Source of the DNA: CAZILN01 sp964540005
Lineage (GTDB): Bacteria; Bacteroidota; Bacteroidia; Bacteroidales; SM23-62
Direction: 5' to 3'
NCBI GenBank assembly: GCA_964540005.1
Contig: CAZILN010000010.1
Span: forward strand, 1 to 32,039
DNA: 32,039 bases
Below, one piece after another: positions 6,840-13,756 of the stretch. The position numbers and the translations under genes are program-made. A model generated the notes under the pieces. It made no database searches, was not told the DNA's origin, and saw nothing but the letters and a program-made list of their open reading frames with translations. Position 1 is the first letter of the stretch. Each line of letters starts with the position of its first letter.

Positions 6840-8744
6840 TTGTTTCCGCTCATGATGGGTGTCTTTTCCCAGGAGACTATTGAAATGAAATGTTCAGGTG
6901 AACAGGGCTTTGTTCGTGCTCGGACTGATGCATACGTGCGGCATCCTCTTCTTGAGCTGTATGATGTTACCCACTACCTGATAGACCTGGCAGTAAATGA
7001 TACCAGTACTTATATTGAAGGTTCCGTTTCTGTTACTGCCGAAGTGACAGCTCATGGAATGGACAGCCTGGTGCTGGAACTGTCAGACGAACTTGTGGTG
7101 GATTCCCTTCAGATCAATGATGTTGCTGTAACTTCTTATATCCACCGTGACGAATTGCTTATCATACCTGCCAGCCGGAACTTCGATCCTGGTGACTATT
7201 TAACAGCCATGGTCTTTTATCATGGATCGCCATCCGGACAGGGGTTTTTATCCGGACTGACAAACAGGACGGATGGCTTATGGAATAAAAATGTTACTTA
7301 CACCCTGTCCGAATCATTTCATTCTAAAGACTGGTTTCCCTGTAAGCAGGTATTGACCGACAAAGCCGATTCAGCCTGCATCATTGTAACCGTTCCACCC
7401 GGACGAATGGCAGGGTCTAACGGTTTGTTATCCGGGATTACCCGGCTTGATGACGGCCGCCTGAAATACAAATGGGTAACCAGGCATGCGATTGCCTATT
7501 ACCTGCTCTCAATAACCGTGTCGGAATTCCAGGATTACAGCATCTATGCACCCTCTATGACCGGGGGAGATTCCATACTGATCCAGAATTATATATATGC
7601 CGACTCGGCCTACCTGGCAGACAACAGTGAGAACATAGACAAAACAGCAGATATGATCTCCCTGCTGTCAAATCTGTATTCGGAATATCCCTTCAGTGAT
7701 GAGAAATACGGCCATTGTGTGGCACCTATAGGTGGAGGAATGGAACACCAGACAATGACTACCCTCTCGGGCTTTAATTTCAACCTGGTGGCCCATGAAC
7801 TGGGTCACCAGTGGTTTGGCGATCATGTCACCTGTGCTACCTGGCAGGATATCTGGATCAACGAAGGATTTGCGTCCTATACGGAATATCTTTGCCGGGA
7901 ATTCCTCATGTCAAAACAGGAAGCTGACAGCTGGATGTCCAGTGCGCATCAAAGGGCATACACAGAACCCCAGGGCAGTATCTTTATACCTGAGGAAGAT
8001 GCAGATAATGAATTCAGGATATTCAGTTCTGCACTTTCCTATAAGAAGGGGGCAGCCATCATCCATATGCTGCGTCACGAACTGGATAATGATTCGGTTT
8101 TCTTCCAGTCCCTCAGGAATTTCCAGACTGTTCACGGCGATGCTGCTGCCACCGGACTGGATTTTAAAGAGATACTGGAAGAGACTTCGGGCAGGGATTT
8201 TGACTGGTTTTTTGATCAGTGGTATTTTGGCCAGGGATACCCTGTCTTCACTTTTGTCTGGTGGCAGACAGCCGATAGCCTGACTGTATACAGTGTACAG
8301 ACCGGTTCATCGCAGGCCACTCCTTTCTTCAGGACAAAACTGGAATTCCGGGTAATGTTAGCGGACGGGAGGGACACCCTGCTGACAATAGATCAGACTT
8401 CTGCCGAGCAATATCTTCAGTTTTCGCTCAATGAAATGGTGGAGAATGTATTCCCCGACCCGATGAACTGGCTGCTTGAGAAATCTACCATTACCAGGAA
8501 ACTGCCGGAGGATTATGTTAGTATCAATCCCAATCCCTTCAACGATCAGATCCTGATGGAATTCCAGACCGGGACCAGTGAAAGGCTGATCATGATCACA
8601 GACTTACTGGGAAAGAGGCACTGGCATCTGTCCACCCAAAGCACCAGGGTAAAGATTCCCACCTCAGATTTGAACCAGGGAATTTATATGATCACTATCC
8701 GGGAGGCCAATGAAACTTACTCGACCAAAATGCTAAAAAACTAG
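6840..8744 (+). CDS. M1 family metallo-aminopeptidase with T9SS C-terminal sorting domain
   Basis: A zinc peptidase removing N-terminal residues from peptides. It carries GGMEH (299-303) for substrate N-terminus binding, HELGH (319-323), and the third zinc ligand Glu342 in NEGFASYTEY. The last ~75 residues (YVSINPNPFND onward, GIYMITI, ending KMLKN) are a type A T9SS sorting domain, so the enzyme is exported across the outer membrane and attached or released. The start is uncertain: the TTG at 6840 given here leaves only a stub of signal peptide, whereas the same frame stays open back to 6777 and encodes a good one (IRGSFLLLLILFPLMMGVFSQ-like, from about 6810). No ATG, GTG or TTG lies in that stretch, only ATA (6786, 6801), ATC (6810) and CTG (6825). 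A rare start codon that nearly abuts the upstream stop (6784) is likely. Same operon as the glycosylasparaginase. Confidence 0.9.
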   Translation: MFPLMMGVFSQETIEMKCSGEQGFVRARTDAYVRHPLLELYDVTHYLIDLAVNDTSTYIEGSVSVTAEVTAHGMDSLVLELSDELVVDSLQINDVAVTSYIHRDELLIIPASRNFDPGDYLTAMVFYHGSPSGQGFLSGLTNRTDGLWNKNVTYTLSESFHSKDWFPCKQVLTDKADSACIIVTVPPGRMAGSNGLLSGITRLDDGRLKYKWVTRHAIAYYLLSITVSEFQDYSIYAPSMTGGDSILIQNYIYADSAYLADNSENIDKTADMISLLSNLYSEYPFSDEKYGHCVAPIGGGMEHQTMTTLSGFNFNLVAHELGHQWFGDHVTCATWQDIWINEGFASYTEYLCREFLMSKQEADSWMSSAHQRAYTEPQGSIFIPEEDADNEFRIFSSALSYKKGAAIIHMLRHELDNDSVFFQSLRNFQTVHGDAAATGLDFKEILEETSGRDFDWFFDQWYFGQGYPVFTFVWWQTADSLTVYSVQTGSSQATPFFRTKLEFRVMLADGRDTLLTIDQTSAEQYLQFSLNEMVENVFPDPMNWLLEKSTITRKLPEDYVSINPNPFNDQILMEFQTGTSERLIMITDLLGKRHWHLSTQSTRVKIPTSDLNQGIYMITIREANETYSTKMLKN

Positions 8745-8750
8745 CCGAAC

Positions 8751-8778
8751 CTGTAATCTGTAATCTGTAATCTGTTAT
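8751..8778. repeat. Four tandem copies of a 7-bp unit CTGTAAT
   Basis: Three exact copies of CTGTAAT and one variant CTGTTAT fill the gap between two convergent genes. The last copy includes the stop codon (8775-8777) of the GH3 gene. Probably a slippage-prone microsatellite; no function is visible. Confidence 0.8.
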
Positions 8779-11378
8779 CCTTTAACTTTTACCTGTATGG
8801 TTTTCAGGTCTTCCAGCCTGGATGATCCTCCTGTAAAAATGGTGAAAGTCCCGGGTTCTACGGTATATTCCAGTTTCTCCAGGTCGTAGAAGGACAATTC
8901 TTCCGGCGAGATGGTGAAGCTGACGGTTTTTGATTCACCCGGTTCAAGGTAGATGCGTGTAAAGGCCTTCAGTTCACGCAACGGCCTGGTTTCGGAGGAT
9001 TCATCATCCCTGATGTACATCTGGACCACCTCTTCTCCGGCCATCTGGCCTGCATTCCTTACCTCAACTGAAAGGCTAAAGGATTCACCGGCCTTTATTT
9101 CATTTTTATCCAGTACAGGGTCACCGTATGAAAACTCGGTATAACTCAGTCCGTACCCAAAAGGCCATAGGGGCTCCCCTTCGAAATACCTGTAAGTCCG
9201 GCCAGCCATGTTATAATCATCAAAAGGAGGTAGGTCACCGACAGATTTATAGAAAGTAACGGGCAGCCTGCCGGCCGGATTGTAATCACCGAAAATAACG
9301 TCTGCAATGGCCGTTCCAGCCGCCTGGCCCCCATACCAGGCTTCAATAATTGCAGGTACGTTCTCCTGTTCCCAGTTAAGGCTTAGGGCGCTTCCACTGA
9401 GGATCACCAGGACTACCGGCTTTCCGCTGGCCATTACTTTTTTGATCAGATCCTGCTGGATTTCAGGAAGATCCAGTGTCTCCCTGTCCCCGCCTGAAAA
9501 TCCCTTCACTGCGACGCGCATTTCTTCGCCTTCAAGCCTGGGAGATAAGCCCATAAACATGATCACCCTCTCGGCTTCTTCTACCGCCTGCATGGCATGC
9601 TGCTCGAGATCAGCAACCGGCGGGGTCCATAATAACTTCATGCTGGCATCGCCATGTGTTTCACCGTACTGGACACTGATCTTATACGGCTTTCCTTTCT
9701 TCAGCTCAACAAATTCATATCTTTTATTGTAATGGTGTATGGACCAGAACCTGACCAGTGGGGAATCATCCAGCTCTATTGAGAAATTATTCAGCCCTTC
9801 ACCGCCTATTGCATACCGTCCGCTTGTAGGGGGTATCAGGTATCCTTCCCATATGACCCCGAAATTGTCATCGTCAAGATCTTGCATGGGTGCCTGGTCC
9901 CACCAGTAAAAATCCACTGCTGGATCTGTTTGCTGATGGACGGGTTCACCCTCACACCGGCTGTTATCAAAATAACTTGCCTGCAAACCCCTTGCAGATA
10001 ATTCCTTATCTACATAGAGGACTGAACCCGGGATGACCTCAAGAGTAGGCAGGTTTTCAGCATGCTCACAACCCATGGCATAAATAACATTCTCCCCTCC
10101 GACCTTATCGATTATTCCCTGCAGGGGAGTTACCGGGGCAACAGGGATGCCATTATAGTTGGCATTCAGTACTTCAACATCATTTGAATTGGGCCCGATT
10201 ACTGCTATTTTTCCTGCATCCTTTTTTAATGGGAGGATCCCGTCATTTTTCAGCAGTACTATTGATTTCCTTGCTGTCTCCAGGGCCAGTTCGCGGTGCT
10301 TCTGGCAGTCCACCACATCATACCCGAGTTCTGACCAGGGTACCAGTTCCTGTGGATCGAACATGCCCAGTTTCATACGTGCCATCATTAGCCTTTTAAC
10401 CGATACATCGATTTCTTCCTCGGTAATGATCCCTGCTTTAACTGCCTGGACCAAAGCAGGATACTCGTACCCGCAATTCAGGTCAGTACCGGATACTACC
10501 CCCAGGGCACTGGCATCAGCACTTGAATCGGAAACGAAATGCCCTGTATAGAAATCACGTATGGCGCCGCAATCCGATACCACGTATCCCTCAAATCCCA
10601 ATTCATTGCGGAGAAGATCCATCAGCAGGGCACTGCTCCCGCAGCATGCTTTTCCCAGATAACGGTTATAGGCACACATGACCGAATATACATTTGCCTC
10701 TTCCACGGCCATTTTAAAGTGAGGCAAGTATGAGTCCCGGAAATCCCGCTCAGAGATTACAGCATCAAAAGAATGCCTGGCGGGTTCCGGACCACTGTGG
10801 ACAATATAATGTTTTGCAGTAGCAACTGATTTCAGGTACTTTGGATGGTCACCCTGCAGACCTTTGATGAAGGCGACTGCCATTTTTCCGGTATGATAGG
10901 GATCCTCCCCGTAGGTCTCCATACCGCGTCCCCACCTTGGATCACGGAACAGGTTAATGTTTGGGGTCCAGTATGTCAGTCCCTGGTAAATACCTCTTTT
11001 TTCCTGTTTCTGGAAGCGGTTGAATTTCGCCCTTCCTTCATCTGAAATGGCCGTAGCTACCCGGAACATATGGTCCTGGTCAAAAGTGGCAGCCATACCG
11101 ATGGCCTGGGGAAATACGGTTGCCTTTCCCATTCTGGCCACACCGTGCAGGCATTCATTCCACCAGTTATACTCGGGTACCTGCAGACTTTCGATGGCGG
11201 CTGCTGCATTGGTCATCTGGCTTACCTTCTCCTCCAGGCTCATCCTGGATACCAGGTCATCTACCCTTTCTTCAAAGGACAGGCGGGGATTCTGGTAGGC
11301 AGGAGTGTCGGCATAGGGATTGCAGGAAGAAATATATGCCATGATCCCGACAGCTATGATACTTACTATATACTTCAT
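8775..11378 (-). CDS. GH3 glycoside hydrolase lipoprotein with PA14 insert (beta-glucosidase/beta-xylosidase type)
   Basis: An 867-residue exo-acting glycosidase removing terminal beta-linked sugars. The signal ends in the lipobox YISSC (Cys19), so it is membrane anchored, probably facing the periplasm or the surface. The GH3 catalytic barrel covers about 30-340: NECLHGVAR, FRDPRWGRGMETYGEDP, ATAKHYIVHSG, and the nucleophile Asp269 in GYVVSDC. The (alpha/beta)6 domain follows (IVLLKNDGILPL, IAVIGPNS) and is interrupted at about 430-600 by a PA14-like beta domain (YFDNSRCEG, WEGYLIPPTSGRYAI). It resumes at VIMFMGLSPRLEGEEM, ending with a fibronectin-III-like domain (NAGQMAGEEVVQMYI). The NxWNECLHG motif favours the plant xylosidase-like GH3 branch. 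Co-directional with ppk2 (77-bp gap). Exact substrate is not readable. Confidence 0.93.
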   Translation of the reverse strand: MKYIVSIIAVGIMAYISSCNPYADTPAYQNPRLSFEERVDDLVSRMSLEEKVSQMTNAAAAIESLQVPEYNWWNECLHGVARMGKATVFPQAIGMAATFDQDHMFRVATAISDEGRAKFNRFQKQEKRGIYQGLTYWTPNINLFRDPRWGRGMETYGEDPYHTGKMAVAFIKGLQGDHPKYLKSVATAKHYIVHSGPEPARHSFDAVISERDFRDSYLPHFKMAVEEANVYSVMCAYNRYLGKACCGSSALLMDLLRNELGFEGYVVSDCGAIRDFYTGHFVSDSSADASALGVVSGTDLNCGYEYPALVQAVKAGIITEEEIDVSVKRLMMARMKLGMFDPQELVPWSELGYDVVDCQKHRELALETARKSIVLLKNDGILPLKKDAGKIAVIGPNSNDVEVLNANYNGIPVAPVTPLQGIIDKVGGENVIYAMGCEHAENLPTLEVIPGSVLYVDKELSARGLQASYFDNSRCEGEPVHQQTDPAVDFYWWDQAPMQDLDDDNFGVIWEGYLIPPTSGRYAIGGEGLNNFSIELDDSPLVRFWSIHHYNKRYEFVELKKGKPYKISVQYGETHGDASMKLLWTPPVADLEQHAMQAVEEAERVIMFMGLSPRLEGEEMRVAVKGFSGGDRETLDLPEIQQDLIKKVMASGKPVVLVILSGSALSLNWEQENVPAIIEAWYGGQAAGTAIADVIFGDYNPAGRLPVTFYKSVGDLPPFDDYNMAGRTYRYFEGEPLWPFGYGLSYTEFSYGDPVLDKNEIKAGESFSLSVEVRNAGQMAGEEVVQMYIRDDESSETRPLRELKAFTRIYLEPGESKTVSFTISPEELSFYDLEKLEYTVEPGTFTIFTGGSSRLEDLKTIQVKVKG

Positions 11379-11455
11379 TCTTTAAGATTTATTAATGTTC
11401 GTCTGGTTCTGTATCAGGACCTCTGCAATTACTATTCAGGATACCTTGGAATGTA

Positions 11456-12310
11456 TTAATATACTTCAGGCACAAAAGTTTGTTCAGTAATAGGGGGCCT
11501 GACATAACCTACCTTGGACAGAGCCGGAAGTTCGATCTTCTCATGTTTGATTTTCTCGTAGGGTATCTTACTGAGAAGGTGGTGTATGCAGTTCAGCCTG
11601 GCCGGACGTTTGAAATCAGCATTGACTACGTACCAGGGAGATACCTTTGTGTCGGTATAGGCGAACATTTCATCCTTGGCCTTGGAATATTCCACCCATT
11701 TGCTGCGGGCCGTTACATCCATTGGGCTGAATTTCCATCGCCTTGTGGGATCAGCGAGCCGTTCACGGAACCTTTTTTCCTGTTCATCATCACTGACGGA
11801 GAACCAGTATTTAATAAGAATAATCCCGGAATGGATCAGAATTTCCTCGAACCTTGGACAGGATCTCAGGAAATCAAAGTATTCTTCTTCAGTACAGAAT
11901 CCCATTACCCGTTCCACACCGGCCCTGTTATACCAGCTGCGGTCAAACAGTACTATCTCTCCTGCTGCAGGAAGATGGGTAACATATCGTTGAAAGTACC
12001 ACTGCGATTTTTCCTTTTCAGTAGGTACGCCAAGGGCAATGACGTTGCAGATCCTGGGGTTGAGCAGCTGCGTGATCCTCTTGATCACGCCCCCCTTTCC
12101 TGCTGCATCCCTTCCTTCAAAAATAACCACCACCTTCAATCCTTCTGCTTTTACCCATTCATGCATTTCAACCAGCTTGCCCTGGAGCTTGGAAAGCTCC
12201 TTAAAGTAGAATTTTTTATCAAGGTCTTTTCTTTCCGAATGTTCATGTTGGTCTATCTGAACTTTCTGTTCCTTGTTGTTACTGTCCTTCTTTTTGTCTT
12301 TGTTGCTCAT
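11456..12310 (-). CDS. ppk2: Polyphosphate kinase 2 family protein
   Basis: Transfers phosphate between polyphosphate and nucleotides in the cytosol, normally making NTP/NDP from polyphosphate. The protein is 284 residues. A very basic and polar N-terminal tail (MSNKDKKKDSNNKEQK) precedes the PPK2 core: Walker A-like GRDAAGKGG (66-74), LGVPTEKEKSQWYFQRYV (94-110), Walker B-like LFDRSWYNRAGVE (121-133), and the lid region RFRERLADPTRRWKFSPMD. The single-domain form with these motifs fits the PPK2 class I-like group; whether ADP or GDP is favoured cannot be told. It lies between galK and the GH3 gene on the same strand with gaps of 163 and 77 bp, so co-transcription with either is uncertain. 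A long open frame opposite this gene is a shadow. Confidence 0.93.
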   Translation of the reverse strand: MSNKDKKKDSNNKEQKVQIDQHEHSERKDLDKKFYFKELSKLQGKLVEMHEWVKAEGLKVVVIFEGRDAAGKGGVIKRITQLLNPRICNVIALGVPTEKEKSQWYFQRYVTHLPAAGEIVLFDRSWYNRAGVERVMGFCTEEEYFDFLRSCPRFEEILIHSGIILIKYWFSVSDDEQEKRFRERLADPTRRWKFSPMDVTARSKWVEYSKAKDEMFAYTDTKVSPWYVVNADFKRPARLNCIHHLLSKIPYEKIKHEKIELPALSKVGYVRPPITEQTFVPEVY

Positions 12311-12339
12311 GGCTGGAATTTTCTGATTAATTATTAAAA

Positions 12340-12352
12340 ATACAATTTGTAT
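12340..12352. promoter_or_regulatory. Small palindrome upstream of ppk2
   Basis: ATACAATTTGTAT is a perfect 6-bp inverted repeat around one central base, 30 bp upstream of the ppk2 ATG. On the minus strand it overlaps a near -7 box (TATTTTTA). It could be an operator, but AT-rich DNA gives such palindromes by chance. Confidence 0.22.
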
Positions 12353-12473
12353 CAGAAAAAATCCAATAAATTATTGATAATCTGAGAACAGCGCTAAATG
12401 GCATCCTGTGTCGCTGCTTCAACCGCTCTGAGCAATGGGGTCATAGCGTGGATCTTGATCAGACCGGATTTGT

Positions 12474-13637
12474 CTATTCGTGGATCCGTCCGGCTCCATT
12501 ACCAACTTCAGCAATATAGAATTCAGGGACCAGTCCGGTTTTCACCCTGTATGCATTGCTTACTTCGGCCGTGAAATGATCCAGGGCATCTTTATGGACC
12601 AGGCTTACAGTACAGCCGCCAAATCCGGCCCCGGTCATCCGTGAACCTAATACTCCGTCTATTTTACGCGCTTCCCCGACCAGGGTGTCGAGTTCAATTC
12701 CGGTTACCTCGTAATCATCCCTGAGGGAGTCATGTGATGCGTTCATAAGCTCTCCGAACAAAGAGAGATCTGCGTTTTTAAGTGCCTTCACTGCATCAAC
12801 AGCCCTCTGGTTCTCAGAAACAACATGATGGGCTCTTCGCCGGATGGTTTCATCGGGGATCAGGCCTTGCATATCCAGGTATCCTGCAAGATCAAGTTCC
12901 CCAAGCAGGCTTATCGGGACAGAACGGGAGAGGTATTCGACTGATTTTTCGCATTCTGACCTGCGTTCATTGTATTTTGAGTCCGTCAGTCCCCTCTTTT
13001 TATTGGTATTGCTGATGATAAGCCGGTAATCACCCAGCAGTAATGGAACATGTTCATACTCCAGGCTGGCACAATCCAGCAGTATTGCATGGTCCTTCTT
13101 GCCCATCGCGGAAGCAAACTGATCCATAATACCGCAATTCACACCCACAAATTCATTTTCTGCTTTCTGTGATAATTTAATAAGGTCCATCATTTCCAGG
13201 TCGAACTGAAGCATATCATTAAGGGCCACGGCTGTTACCATTTCTATACTGGCTGAAGAAGAAAGTCCGGCTCCCCCGGGTACATCGCCCGCGAACAGCA
13301 TATCCATACCCTCTGCTGTAAGTCCCCTGTTTCTCATCTGGTCGAGTACACCCAGTGGATAATTCACCCACTTGATGTCGTTCTGTGTAAAATCCGCTGC
13401 CGGTACCTCGGTGGTCTCAGGATAGTTCTTGGTAGCCAGCCGGAGTAAGGCTGTGTTGTTCCTTCGTATCAGCAGGTAGGTGCCGAAGTGAAGGGCACAG
13501 GGAAAGACAAACCCTCCGTTATAATCAGTGTGTTCACCTATCAGGTTTACCCTGCCCGGCGCAAAATACATCCGTAATTCTTCGGTACTCTCACCGTAAC
13601 TGCCGGTGAATTTTTCTTTAAGAGAAATGAGGTCCAT
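12474..13637 (-). CDS. galK: Galactokinase
   Basis: Phosphorylates alpha-D-galactose to galactose-1-phosphate with ATP, the first Leloir step, in the cytosol. The protein is 387 residues, normal for GalK. The galactokinase signature GRVNLIGEHTDYN (28-40) marks the substrate site. The GHMP ATP loop is GGAGLSSSAS (121-130), and the catalytic base is Asp172 in CGIMDQFAS. TGAGFGGCTVSLV near the C-terminus is GHMP motif 3. Start ATG is at 13637, about 27 bp from a TAnnTTTG box. No galT, galE or galM is next to it, so the rest of the pathway must lie elsewhere. It is divergent from the S9 peptidase gene. Its family is only distantly related to the GHMP kinase at 19680-20675. Confidence 0.96.
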   Translation of the reverse strand: MDLISLKEKFTGSYGESTEELRMYFAPGRVNLIGEHTDYNGGFVFPCALHFGTYLLIRRNNTALLRLATKNYPETTEVPAADFTQNDIKWVNYPLGVLDQMRNRGLTAEGMDMLFAGDVPGGAGLSSSASIEMVTAVALNDMLQFDLEMMDLIKLSQKAENEFVGVNCGIMDQFASAMGKKDHAILLDCASLEYEHVPLLLGDYRLIISNTNKKRGLTDSKYNERRSECEKSVEYLSRSVPISLLGELDLAGYLDMQGLIPDETIRRRAHHVVSENQRAVDAVKALKNADLSLFGELMNASHDSLRDDYEVTGIELDTLVGEARKIDGVLGSRMTGAGFGGCTVSLVHKDALDHFTAEVSNAYRVKTGLVPEFYIAEVGNGAGRIHE

Positions 13638-13663
13638 AATGAATTAAATTAGTGATTAGCTGT

Positions 13664-13671
13664 CAAAAATA
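13664..13671 (-). promoter_or_regulatory. Candidate -7 promoter box for galK
   Basis: Minus strand reads TATTTTTG, matching TAnnTTTG, in an AT-rich stretch 27 bp upstream of the galK ATG. A -33 element is not clear. Confidence 0.4.
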
Positions 13672-13721
13672 ATCATATATATTATATACAGATTAATAAC
13701 AATTGTTTAATTAGCAAAAAC

Positions 13722-13729
13722 TATATTTG
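13722..13729 (+). promoter_or_regulatory. Candidate -7 promoter box for the S9 peptidase / glycosyl-transfer run
   Basis: TATATTTG matches TAnnTTTG and lies 28 bp upstream of the ATG at 13757. It is back to back with the galK box, and the following six genes are closely packed, so it may drive the whole run to 21565. No -33 TTTG at the exact usual spacing. Confidence 0.42.
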
Positions 13730-13756
13730 CTTTTTCAATCCAAAAATCTGTACCAG

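Noticed and set aside
11480..12337. Long open frame (285 codons) on the plus strand opposite ppk2
   Set aside because: It lies exactly antisense to a gene with full PPK2 motifs, has no recognisable domain and has the composition of a reverse-complement shadow.
12474..13637. galK and the 19680-20675 kinase as recent duplicates
   Set aside because: They share only general GHMP motifs; the N-terminal substrate blocks (GRVNLIGEHTDYN against GNPSDGFYGKT) are of different subfamilies.
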